A stretch of 64,000 nt of DNA from Chloroflexota bacterium (GTDB taxonomy: Bacteria; Chloroflexota; UBA11872): NCBI GenBank assembly GCA_022824495.1, contig JAJDZU010000012.1, positions 186,001 to 250,000 of the forward strand, read 5' to 3'. Numbering within the stretch: the first letter of the stretch is position 1; each line of letters begins with the position of its first letter. Both the position numbers and the translations under genes were made by a program. Under the pieces are notes generated by a model. That model was not told the origin of the DNA. It saw nothing but the letters and a program-made list of their open reading frames with translations, and made no database searches. This document shows, in pieces, positions 24,920-32,636 of this stretch.

Positions 24920-25540
24920 TCACGGCGCACGCTCCGGACCGCGGTCCAGGAACTCCCCGTAGAAGCGCTCGATCCGTCCGGCGTCGAACTCGTCGAACGG
25001 TTCCTGCCAGTTCCACGCAATCAACATGAACCGCGCGCCGAAGTCGCCCTCGTACGGCGTGGCCAGCAGCTTGACCTCGCCAAAGGCGCCATCCGGCAGG
25101 GACGCATAGACCTGGCTGATGTCGGCTCGGACCTGTTCGCAGTCGTTCGAACAGGTGTAGAGCAGCACGATCGCCCCGTGTTCCAGGTTGTGGACCCAAT
25201 ACCCGGGATTCACCGGCTCTTCGAAAACGCCATAACGCGACCACACGGGATAGTGGTCGCCTGAAGCCGGTGGGTCGGCTTCGTGCTCAACCACGCTGCC
25301 TTCAGCGACGTGCTGTCGGCCTTCGTTTTCGATTCGTAGGCGTTCAGAAATACCGGTGTCAGGCCCGCGACCCAGAGCGATTACCAGCACGGCCAGCGCC
25401 GCCACCACGCCGGCCCCAAGGAGCGTGAAACCGGCCAGCCGCAAACGCCGCATCGTGCGTGCGGCGCGCTGGCGTTCCTCCCGCGCGGCGCGGCGACGCG
25501 CGCGGCGAGCCTCGGCGGCCGTTGGTTGGGTTGAACTCAT
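24920..25540 (-). CDS. DUF3105 membrane-anchored protein
   Basis: A 206-residue protein. A basic cytoplasmic N-terminus (EARRARRRAAREERQRAART) precedes one membrane helix (LAGFTLLGAGVVAALAVLVI). The outer domain has the DUF3105 signature: DPPASGDHYPVWSRYGVFEE, WVHNLEHGAIVLLYTC and ARFMLIAWNWQEPFD. The His-rich motifs (GDHYP, NLEHG) suggest metal binding, though the family has no established function. ATG 25540 is chosen; residues possible upstream to 25603 are unrelated. It is the first gene of a four-gene minus-strand run and is divergent from gnd. Confidence 0.85.
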   Translation of the reverse strand: MSSTQPTAAEARRARRRAAREERQRAARTMRRLRLAGFTLLGAGVVAALAVLVIALGRGPDTGISERLRIENEGRQHVAEGSVVEHEADPPASGDHYPVWSRYGVFEEPVNPGYWVHNLEHGAIVLLYTCSNDCEQVRADISQVYASLPDGAFGEVKLLATPYEGDFGARFMLIAWNWQEPFDEFDAGRIERFYGEFLDRGPERAP

Positions 25541-25623
25541 GGTGTTCTTGCCAATCTTGCCAAAGTCAACGCGACGCCGGTGGAATGCGCCAAAATAGAC
25601 CACCGCTTTCTTCGGAGCCTGCC

Positions 25624-27060
25624 ATGGCCGCCACCTCAGTCGGACTCATCGGCCTTGCGGTCATGGGCCGCAATCTCGCCCTCAACATTGAGCGCAACGG
25701 CTTCCCAATCACTGTCTTCAACCGCACGATTCAGCGCACCGACGAGTTCCTGACCGGCGACGCTTCCGGTACAACTGTGCGCGGGGCGCGGACCCTGGAG
25801 GCCCTTGTCGCTGCATTGGAACGTCCGCGCCGCATCATCCTCATGGTGCAGGCCGGCCGCGGCGTGGACGCAGTCCTGGACCAGTTGCTCCCGCTGCTGG
25901 CGCCCGGCGACGTGGTGATGGATGGGGGCAACTCACTCTTCCACGACACCGCTCGACGCTTCGAACGCGTCCAGGCCACCGATGTCATGTTTCTCGGGAC
26001 CGGCATCAGCGGCGGCGAATCGGGCGCGCTGCTTGGGCCATCCATCATGCCGGGCGGACCCTGGGCCGCCTACGAGGCCATGCGCCCAATCCTGGAACGC
26101 ATCGCCGCCACCACCGACGACGGCCCATGCACTGCCTATTGCGGCGCCTCCAGCGCCGGGCACTACGTGAAGATGGTCCACAACGGCATCGAATACGGCG
26201 ACATGCAATTGATCGCCGAGGCCTACGCTGTTCTGAAGGCTGCCGGCCTGACCCCGCCCGAACTCGCCGACGTCTTCAGCGAGTGGAATGACGGCGAGCT
26301 TGAGTCGTTCCTCATCCAGATCACCGCGGACGTCTTTCGGGTTCGCGACGCCGAGGGCGACGGTTATCTGGTCGACCACATCCTTGACGCCGCCGGCCAG
26401 AAAGGCACCGGCCGCTGGATGTCGCAAGACGCCCTGGAACTCGGCGTCCCCATCCCCACCATCGACGCCGCCGTCTGGTCCCGCAACATCTCGGCCCGCA
26501 AGGACGAGCGAGTTCGCGCCGCCGGCGAACGCCGGGCGCCGACCCTGCCGCGTACCGCGGAGATAGTCGAGCAGGTTCGGCAAGCCCTCTACGCCGCCAA
26601 GATCTGCTCCTACGCCCAGGGCATGGACCTGCTGCGCACCGCCTCGCAGGAGCGCGACTACGGCATCGATCTGTCGGAGATGGCCCGCATCTGGAAGGCC
26701 GGCTGCATCATTCGGGCTCGACTGCTCGGGCTGATCCAGGGCGCCTTCCGAAACGACACGGACCTGCCAAATCTGATGGTGGAGCCGTCGTTTGCCGACC
26801 AACTGGCCGGCGCGCAAGCTGCGTGGCGCACGGTGGTTGGCGCGGCCAAGGCCGCCGGCATTCCATGCCCTGCCCTCAGCGCCTCACTCGATTACTACGA
26901 CGCCTATCACTCAGCCCGGCTCCCGGCCAATCTCATCCAGGCCCAGCGCGACTACTTCGGCGCCCACACCTACCAGCGAACCGACCGCGACGGCGTATTC
27001 CACACCCGCTGGGAGTCCGGCGCGCAACGTGGCAGCGCGGCAAGCGAACCGGTGGACTGA
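25624..27060 (+). CDS. gnd: 6-phosphogluconate dehydrogenase, decarboxylating
   Basis: A 478-residue NADP-linked enzyme that converts 6-phosphogluconate to ribulose 5-phosphate and CO2. The Rossmann start is VGLIGLAVMGRNLALNIERN. The substrate loop reads DGGNSLFHDTARRF and LGTGISGGESGALLGPSIMP. The catalytic Lys is in GHYVKMVHNGIEYGDMQLI, and the C-terminal part has DYYDAYHSARLPANLIQAQR and GAHTYQRTDRDG. This is the long, dimeric form. ATG 25624 follows GGAG by eight bases. No zwf or pgl is in the window. Confidence 0.96.
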   Translation: MAATSVGLIGLAVMGRNLALNIERNGFPITVFNRTIQRTDEFLTGDASGTTVRGARTLEALVAALERPRRIILMVQAGRGVDAVLDQLLPLLAPGDVVMDGGNSLFHDTARRFERVQATDVMFLGTGISGGESGALLGPSIMPGGPWAAYEAMRPILERIAATTDDGPCTAYCGASSAGHYVKMVHNGIEYGDMQLIAEAYAVLKAAGLTPPELADVFSEWNDGELESFLIQITADVFRVRDAEGDGYLVDHILDAAGQKGTGRWMSQDALELGVPIPTIDAAVWSRNISARKDERVRAAGERRAPTLPRTAEIVEQVRQALYAAKICSYAQGMDLLRTASQERDYGIDLSEMARIWKAGCIIRARLLGLIQGAFRNDTDLPNLMVEPSFADQLAGAQAAWRTVVGAAKAAGIPCPALSASLDYYDAYHSARLPANLIQAQRDYFGAHTYQRTDRDGVFHTRWESGAQRGSAASEPVD

Positions 27061-27072
27061 ACGACGTCTGGC

Positions 27073-27582
27073 CTACGAACGCCGCTGCGCGACATGCCGC
27101 CGCAGCAGCGGCAAGATCGCCTGCTGCTGCGCGTTGTTGAGATAGAGCGACACGTCGCCTCGTTCCGAGGAACGCAGTTGCACCACGCCTCCGGCGCGCC
27201 GATACGCCCGAAAGCTGTCCCAGGTCCAGAACCGACCCGTATGCAGGCCAACCCCGCGGTCCGTAAACGTGTAGCTCACCGGAAACAGCAGCCAACCCGC
27301 CACCAGCAGCAGCGACACCACGTCCGCGCCCTCGGTTGTCCACGTTCCCGGCAACAGCCGCACACCCAGGAATATTCCTAGGATCAGCAGCAGGTACCAC
27401 CGATTCAGCAGGATTCGCGCCCGAAACGAAGTCCGTAGCTGCATCAACTCCTGCCCCGGCCGCGGCCGCGCCCAGGGATTGATAGCCCCACTCACCATTG
27501 CCCCATAAGCCAGCGCGGCCAGCGCCACGCTCACATACCGAGTCAGGTCAGACACGTCCACGAGTCGGGCCCTCACGTCCAC
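27073..27582 (-). CDS. Hypothetical two-helix membrane protein
   Basis: A 169-residue protein with an N-terminal hydrophobic stretch (YVSVALAALAYGAMVSGAI), a second (YLLLILGIFLGVRLL) and a third (ADVVSLLLVAGWLLFPVSY). A soluble beta-rich tail follows (TDRGVGLHTGRFWTWDSF, VQLRSSERGDVSLYL). The tail resembles a small PH-like membrane-associated domain, a weak guess. It starts at GTG 27582 and converges on gnd with a 12-base gap. Function unknown. Confidence 0.6.
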   Translation of the reverse strand: MDVRARLVDVSDLTRYVSVALAALAYGAMVSGAINPWARPRPGQELMQLRTSFRARILLNRWYLLLILGIFLGVRLLPGTWTTEGADVVSLLLVAGWLLFPVSYTFTDRGVGLHTGRFWTWDSFRAYRRAGGVVQLRSSERGDVSLYLNNAQQQAILPLLRRHVAQRRS

Positions 27583-27689
27583 AGGCAGCCTCTCGTGATG
27601 CTATCAGGACGCTAGTTCGCCCCCGGACGCCAGGCATGGGCGCAAGATTCCTCGACCACGCGCTTCGTCGGGCTGTCAGGCCCCTGTCT

Positions 27690-27695
27690 TATACT
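27690..27695 (+). promoter_or_regulatory. Predicted -10 box of yebC
   Basis: TATACT followed by CGCG, 36 bases upstream of the yebC ATG. The same ten bases (TATACTCGCG) occur upstream of thyX at 41989. The -35 region is weak. Confidence 0.4.
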
Positions 27696-27731
27696 CGCGA
27701 AACAGGTGAATTACTTGATGCCGCAACCCTG

Positions 27732-28484
27732 ATGGCCGGCCATTCCAAGTGGGCGCAGATCAAGCGCCAAAAGGCCGTCACCGACGCCAAGCGCGGCCAG
27801 CTCTTTACCAAGCTGGGGCGCGATCTTACGATTGCCGCTCAGCAGGGCGGCGCGGACCCAGCCGGCAACTTTCGGCTTGAGCAGGCCATTGCCAAGGCCA
27901 AGGCCGCCAACATGCCCAAGCACAACATCGAGCGGGCCGTGCAGCGCGGTGTTGGCGGTGGGTCGGACGGCGGGCAACTCGAAGAACTGCTCTATGAGGG
28001 TTACGCCGTGGATGGGGCCGGTCTGCTGATTGAGGTCGTGACCGACAACCGCAACCGCTCCGTCGCCGAAGTTCGCAATGCGCTTAACCGGTTGGGTGGC
28101 ACGCTGGCCGCCAGCGGCGCAGTCGCCTGGCAGTTTGAGACGCGCGGAGCCATCGAAATCCGTATCGACGGCCATGACCCCGAAGACCTCGAACTCGCCG
28201 CCATCGACCTTGGCGCCATTGATGTGGAACACACCGACGATTCCGTCTTCGTCTACACCGACGCAACCGACTTGGCCCGGGTCAAGACCGAATTGGCCGC
28301 TGAAGGCGCCGAAATCACGTCGGCCGAACTCACCAAGTCGCCCACCACGCCGATGACGCTGGCGGATGATCGTGCCGCCCGGGTGTTGGCCATCGTCGAT
28401 TCCATCGAGGATCTGGACGACGTCCGCCGCGTTCACACCAACCTGGAACTCAGCGACTCGCTGCTCGAGCGAATCGGTGCCTGA
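27732..28484 (+). CDS. yebC: YebC/PmpR-family (TACO1-like) protein
   Basis: A 250-residue member of the YebC family, annotated historically as a transcription regulator and now also linked to relief of ribosome stalling. The N-terminal motif MAGHSKWAQIKRQKAVTDAK is canonical, followed by KLGRDLTIAAQQGGADP, KAKAANMPKHNIERAVQRG and EGYAVDGAGLLIEVVTDNRN. ATG 27732 matches the family start. It precedes the ruvCAB genes, a common arrangement (yebC-ruvC-ruvA-ruvB) in many bacteria, but a hairpin separates it from ruvC. Confidence 0.96.
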   Translation: MAGHSKWAQIKRQKAVTDAKRGQLFTKLGRDLTIAAQQGGADPAGNFRLEQAIAKAKAANMPKHNIERAVQRGVGGGSDGGQLEELLYEGYAVDGAGLLIEVVTDNRNRSVAEVRNALNRLGGTLAASGAVAWQFETRGAIEIRIDGHDPEDLELAAIDLGAIDVEHTDDSVFVYTDATDLARVKTELAAEGAEITSAELTKSPTTPMTLADDRAARVLAIVDSIEDLDDVRRVHTNLELSDSLLERIGA

Positions 28485-28522
28485 GCCCGGCCGGTTGACC
28501 TGCCCCGTATCGCCGCCAGACC

Positions 28523-28553
28523 AAAGCCGAGGGCACTAGTGCCGGGCGGCTTT
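28523..28553 (+). terminator. Hairpin between yebC and ruvC
   Basis: AAAGCCG and CGGCTTT form a 7-bp outer stem around the palindrome GGCACTAGTGCC. It is placed 38 bases after the yebC stop and 29 bases before ruvC. It may end some yebC transcripts or lower ruvCAB expression; the T-run is only three bases. Confidence 0.4.
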
Positions 28554-28582
28554 GCGGCTGGCCCAGTTCGAGGACTCTGCAC

Positions 28583-29083
28583 GTGCTGACGCTCGGTATT
28601 GATCCCGGCACGGCCCGGTTTGGCTTCGGACTGGTCGAAGGCGACCGCAGGACGCACCACGTAACCCACGGCTGCCTCACCACGCCGGCGGGCCAGCCGC
28701 TGGGCACTCGGCTCGCGCGAATTCGCGACGGATTACAGCGGCTATTCGAGCGGCATGCCGTCACCGATGTCGCCATCGAGCGTCTCGGCTATGCCCGTCG
28801 TCTCACCTCCGCGGTCGAAGTCTCGCACTCCATCGCCGTCGCCCACCTGGTGGCCGCGGATCACGGCGTGCCAGTCGAGGAGTACGCCCCGCCTGAGATC
28901 AAGCTCGCCGTCACGGGCTATGGCGGCGCCGACAAGGACAGCGTGCAGGAGATGGTCCGGCGCTTCCTCGACCTGGAGCGTCCTCCTCGGCCGGATCACG
29001 CGTCCGACGCCCTGGCGGTCGCGATCTGCCATGTCAACTCCTACGAGACCCGAGCGTTGGAGCGGGAGGTCGGCGCCAGGTGA
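28583..29083 (+). CDS. ruvC: Holliday junction endonuclease RuvC
   Basis: A 166-residue resolvase that cuts Holliday junctions symmetrically. The first catalytic Asp is in TLGIDPGTARFGFG (D7) and the Glu in VAIERLGYARR (E66). The last pair is in PDHASDALAVAICH, where His139 and Asp142 occupy the metal positions, as in Thermus RuvC. GTG 28583 gives the normal length. The ruvA start overlaps its stop (GTGA). Confidence 0.96.
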   Translation: MLTLGIDPGTARFGFGLVEGDRRTHHVTHGCLTTPAGQPLGTRLARIRDGLQRLFERHAVTDVAIERLGYARRLTSAVEVSHSIAVAHLVAADHGVPVEEYAPPEIKLAVTGYGGADKDSVQEMVRRFLDLERPPRPDHASDALAVAICHVNSYETRALEREVGAR

Positions 29084-29670
29084 TCGCAGAGCTGCGCGGC
29101 GAGGTGATCGACCGGCGGGAGGACTGTCTGGTTGTGCTTGCTGAGGGCACCGGCATCGGTCTCGAAGTGATGGTCCCGGATCGAGCGCTGGCTGATGGCG
29201 AGTCACATGTCCGTCTCTTCACCTCGCTCCACGTCGCCACCGACGGACCCATGCTTGCCGGCTTCGGGACCTCGGAAGAACTCCGCGTCTTCAAGGCACT
29301 TCTCAATGTGAACGGCGTCGGACCGCGCATGGCCGTTCGCGTTCTCTCAACCCATCCCGCCAGTCGCATCTACGAGGCCCTGGACCAGGAAGATCCCAAG
29401 CCTTTCCAGGCGGTCTCCGGTATCGGCGCGCGAACCGCCAACCGGATCATTCTGGAGCTCCGCGGCAAGCTTGTCCCCGAGGACAAGGCTCCGGCTGAGA
29501 CTGCCGACGACGAGAACACCCGCGAGGTCCTCGACGCGCTTCTCGGTCTCGGCTACACCCGAACCGAGGCCACCATCGCCCTCAACCAGACCATCGGCGA
29601 GCCACTGTCGGTCGAAGCTCGGATCGCTGCCGCCTTGCGCGATCTCGGTGGCCGCGGCCGTCCGGCGTGA
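29080..29670 (+). CDS. ruvA: Holliday junction helicase subunit RuvA
   Basis: A 196-residue junction-binding protein that loads the RuvB motors. Domain I is a beta barrel ([20 protein letters not shown]). Domain II has the two helix-hairpin-helix motifs, [17 protein letters not shown] and [20 protein letters not shown]. Domain III ([20 protein letters not shown]) contacts RuvB. The GTG start at 29080 overlaps the ruvC stop, and the gene itself overlaps ruvB by four bases. Confidence 0.96.
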   Translation: MIAELRGEVIDRREDCLVVLAEGTGIGLEVMVPDRALADGESHVRLFTSLHVATDGPMLAGFGTSEELRVFKALLNVNGVGPRMAVRVLSTHPASRIYEALDQEDPKPFQAVSGIGARTANRIILELRGKLVPEDKAPAETADDENTREVLDALLGLGYTRTEATIALNQTIGEPLSVEARIAAALRDLGGRGRPA

Positions 29671-30701
29671 ACGAGCGCGTCGTCGCCGTCGAGTCGGGCG
29701 CCGGCGACCAGCGGCTTGACCGCGCCCTTCGTCCCCGCGACCTCTCGGACGACGAATTCATCGGCCAGGAAGGCGTCAAGCGCGCGCTGCGCCTCATGAT
29801 CCAGGCGGCCAGGCAGCGCGAAGAACCCGTTGATCACATTCTCCTCGGCGGGCCCCCCGGTCTCGGCAAGACCACGCTCGCCCACATCGTGGCCAATGAG
29901 ATGGGTGGGCGCCTCCGAGTCACCTCCGGCCCAGCCCTCGAACGGCCCGGCGACCTCGCCTCTACCCTCAGCAGTCTCGACGCCGCCGAAGTCCTGTTCA
30001 TCGACGAAATCCACCGCCTCGGCAAGACCGTCGAGGAGATTCTCTACCCGGCCATGGAGGACTTCGCCCTCGACATCGTCGTCGGCGCGGGCAAGGCCTC
30101 AGCCCGTACCTATCGCCTCGCCCTGCCCCACTTCACCGTCGTCGGGGCCACCACCAGCGCCGGCTCTCTCACGTCCGCTCTTCGCGACCGCTTTGGCGCG
30201 GTCCACCGCCTCGAGTTCTACAGCGCCGAGGAATGCGCCCGCATCGTCCTGCGTTCCGCCGAGATTCTCGGCGTCGACATCACCGACGCCGGCGCGTTCG
30301 CCATCGCCCAGCGCTCCCGCGGCACCGCCCGCGTCTGCAACCGGTTGCTCCGACGCGTCCGAGACTTCGCCCAGGTCGAGGCGGACGGCATCATCACCGA
30401 CACCGTGGCCGCCCAGGCGCTCGTCGAACTCGATGTCGACAGCCAGGGCCTTGACGCCATGGATCGCCGCATCCTTACCACGCTCATGGACTCGTTCAAC
30501 GGAGGACCCGCCGGGTTGCAGGCCCTTGCCGCCACGCTGGCGGAAGACGTGCCCACCCTCGAGTCGTACTACGAACCTTTCCTGCTTCAAGCCGGGTTCA
30601 TTGCCCGCACGCCGCGCGGTCGGGTCGTCACCCGCCTTGCCTACCAACATCTCAACCGCGAACCGCCGCGCGCGTCGCCTGAACAAGCGTCACTGCTCTG
30701 A
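29667..30701 (+). CDS. ruvB: Holliday junction helicase motor RuvB
   Basis: A 344-residue AAA+ branch-migration motor. The N-terminus has the family stretch [20 protein letters not shown]. Walker A is [17 protein letters not shown] and Walker B is [16 protein letters not shown]. The presensor hairpin region reads IGVD-type sequence around [19 protein letters not shown]. Sensor 1 is in [19 protein letters not shown], and the winged-helix end is [20 protein letters not shown]. The start GTG 29667 overlaps ruvA (GTGA). Confidence 0.97.
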   Translation: MNERVVAVESGAGDQRLDRALRPRDLSDDEFIGQEGVKRALRLMIQAARQREEPVDHILLGGPPGLGKTTLAHIVANEMGGRLRVTSGPALERPGDLASTLSSLDAAEVLFIDEIHRLGKTVEEILYPAMEDFALDIVVGAGKASARTYRLALPHFTVVGATTSAGSLTSALRDRFGAVHRLEFYSAEECARIVLRSAEILGVDITDAGAFAIAQRSRGTARVCNRLLRRVRDFAQVEADGIITDTVAAQALVELDVDSQGLDAMDRRILTTLMDSFNGGPAGLQALAATLAEDVPTLESYYEPFLLQAGFIARTPRGRVVTRLAYQHLNREPPRASPEQASLL

Positions 30702-30702
30702 C

Positions 30703-30999
30703 GTGGAGAACGAGGCCCAATCCGACCACCGGCTTCACGCAACCGTCCGCGGCCGCGTGCAGGGCGTCGGCTTCCGCTTTTTCGTCGTCCGTGCCGGTCG
30801 TCGGCTCGGACTGCGCGGCCAGGTTCGGAACTTACCGGACGGCCGGCGCGTGGAAGTGATCGCGCAAGGGCCGCGCCCGGCGCTGGATGCGCTCATCCTC
30901 CAGTTGCGGGCTGGACCGCCGCTGGCCAGCGTCGAATCCGTTAACCTATTGTGGACGACACCTGCTGGCGATTTGCCGGCATTCGCCATCCGTGCCTAG
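30703..30999 (+). CDS. acyP: Acylphosphatase
   Basis: A 98-residue enzyme that hydrolyses acyl phosphates. The phosphate loop with the catalytic Arg reads RGRVQGVGFRFFVVR (R25), and the catalytic Asn is in GQVRNLPDGRRVEV (N43). Start GTG 30703 lies one base after the ruvB stop. No better in-frame start exists between ruvB and the conserved core. It is probably the last gene of the ruvC-ruvA-ruvB transcript or is read through into the next gene. Confidence 0.9.
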   Translation: MENEAQSDHRLHATVRGRVQGVGFRFFVVRAGRRLGLRGQVRNLPDGRRVEVIAQGPRPALDALILQLRAGPPLASVESVNLLWTTPAGDLPAFAIRA

Positions 31000-31009
31000 G
31001 TACCCGGTG

Positions 31010-32251
31010 ATGCAACAATTCCCGGACTCGCCAGCGCATTCGCATGCAGCGGCCATCCCGGCACGTCGGCGGTACCGCGGGATGCAAGCGTTCGCCTGGG
31101 TCTCGCTGTTCGTCGCTGTCGGTCTGCTGGTCGCGGTCATCGTCTTCTTGCCGCGCGCGGTCGCCGCCTTGTTCAGCGGAGTCAGCGAGTCCCAGCCGAC
31201 ATCCGTGACGGTCCTTGAAGGCACCGTGCTGGTCCAGCCGCCGGCCACCGCCACCTGGCAAGGCGTGGGCGCGCGGGCCGATCTGGATGAAGGCACCCGT
31301 CTTCGCACGGATGACCGCGCGCGAGCGTTCTTGCGCACCCGCGAAGGTTCAACCGTTCTGCTGTACAACGACACCGAACTTGCCGTGCAGCGCATGCGCT
31401 TCGGACGATTTAATCCGGCCCTGCAAGACACCGTGTTCCGCCTGTTCCAGGGGCGCGTGCAAATTGGGGTGGCTCGGCACCCGGATGCCGCCGATCGGCG
31501 AATCACGGTGCTCGCCGGCGATGGCCGCCTGGACCTGGGCGAAGGCACCTACCGCATTGAAATGGAGTCCGACGGCGCCGTGCACGTGAGTATCCGCCGG
31601 GGCGTTGGTGTGGTGTGGCTGGGCAGCCGCGCACTTGAGGCGACAGCAGGTCGACGGTTGGTATTGACCCCTGATGGCGACATTCTCGGTCCCCTTCCGC
31701 TGGAACGCGACCTTCTCAGCGATCCGCTGCTTGAGCGCCTGGCCGACGGCTCCGCCTGGAGCACGTTTGTCGTGACGGAAGCCGGAACTGCCGGCACAGT
31801 GCTCCCCGAGTCCGGCGGCGTGTGGTTTGAGCGCCAAACGCCGGACGGAAGCACGGACCGCCACGGCGAGAGCGGAATTGCACAGGACCTCGACCGGGAA
31901 GTTCGCGACTACGTGAATCTGAGGCTTCGGTCCGACGTTCGAATCGAGCATCAGACACTGTCCGGCGGCGGCACGGCGGGTACCGAATACCCGCTGATGA
32001 TTCGCCTTACCTATCTCGACGTCGAAGGACGCGAGCAGATCTGGACGACCGGCTTTTACTACCAGAACAACGCCGGACTTAGCGTCAAGCTCGGTCGCGA
32101 AATCCCCGCCGCCGAGTGGATCACCTTCGACCACCCCACCTTGCTCCAGGAAATCCGCCCGGCGCCGGTTCGCCTGCGTCGGATCGAAGTCCTGGGCAGC
32201 GGCTGGGAGTACCGATCCGCTGTGCGCCGCGTGGAGCTCACCGGCTATTAG
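31010..32251 (+). CDS. FecR-like membrane-anchored protein
   Basis: A 413-residue protein. A cytoplasmic N-terminus with RRRYRG precedes one membrane helix (AFAWVSLFVAVGLLVAVIVF). The outer part begins with a FecR-type domain: TVLEGTVLVQPPATATWQGV, LDEGTRLRTDDRARAFLRTR and STVLLYNDTEL. Its C-terminal half (about 260-413) is a separate beta-rich domain with GTEYPLMIRLTYLDVEGREQ and TTGFYYQNNAGLSVKLGR, reminiscent of a carbohydrate-binding or jelly-roll fold. No sigma or TonB partner is nearby, so this is probably a structural or sensing protein. ATG 31010 starts ten bases after acyP. Confidence 0.72.
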   Translation: MQQFPDSPAHSHAAAIPARRRYRGMQAFAWVSLFVAVGLLVAVIVFLPRAVAALFSGVSESQPTSVTVLEGTVLVQPPATATWQGVGARADLDEGTRLRTDDRARAFLRTREGSTVLLYNDTELAVQRMRFGRFNPALQDTVFRLFQGRVQIGVARHPDAADRRITVLAGDGRLDLGEGTYRIEMESDGAVHVSIRRGVGVVWLGSRALEATAGRRLVLTPDGDILGPLPLERDLLSDPLLERLADGSAWSTFVVTEAGTAGTVLPESGGVWFERQTPDGSTDRHGESGIAQDLDREVRDYVNLRLRSDVRIEHQTLSGGGTAGTEYPLMIRLTYLDVEGREQIWTTGFYYQNNAGLSVKLGREIPAAEWITFDHPTLLQEIRPAPVRLRRIEVLGSGWEYRSAVRRVELTGY

Positions 32252-32279
32252 CCCTGTCAATCGCCGTCTTGCCGCCGGG

Positions 32280-32630
32280 GTGGACGCTATTGAAATCGCC
32301 CGCATTCAGGCCGCGCTCGACCGCTTCGGCGAACGCTTTATCCGCCGCCTCTACACCGACCGCGAGCAGCGCTACTGCCGTGGCCGCACCGAGGAACTCG
32401 CCGCCCGGTTTGCCGGCAAGGAAGCTATCTCCAAGGCCCTCGGCACCGGCATGCGCGGCGTGCTCTGGCGAGAGCTGGAAGTGCTCAATGACCGCCGCGG
32501 CAAACCCACCGTCCACCTGCACGGCGCCGCCGCCGCGCGCGCCCGCGAACTTGGCCTCACCACCTTCGAAATCAGCCTCACCCACAGCCGCGAACTTGCC
32601 ATCGCATTCGTGGTCGCCACCGCAGACTGA
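32280..32630 (+). CDS. acpS: Holo-[acyl-carrier-protein] synthase
   Basis: A 116-residue phosphopantetheinyl transferase that activates acyl carrier protein for fatty-acid synthesis. The metal-binding Asp is in VDAIEIARIQAALDRFG and the second metal site in ARFAGKEAISKALGTGM. The C-terminus reads FEISLTHSRELAIAFVVA, the conserved 'SLTH' block. GTG 32280 is the only normal start in frame. It leaves the product four or five residues shorter at the N-terminus than most relatives, but all catalytic residues remain. It lies six bases before the NAD(P)HX repair gene. Confidence 0.92.
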   Translation: MDAIEIARIQAALDRFGERFIRRLYTDREQRYCRGRTEELAARFAGKEAISKALGTGMRGVLWRELEVLNDRRGKPTVHLHGAAAARARELGLTTFEISLTHSRELAIAFVVATAD

Positions 32631-32636
32631 CTTGGG

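Noticed and set aside
29830..30702. Plus-strand open frame over ruvB that runs into acyP
   Set aside because: The part over ruvB is Pro/Ser/Ala-rich shadow sequence. Only the end (from GTG 30703) is a real gene, the acylphosphatase.
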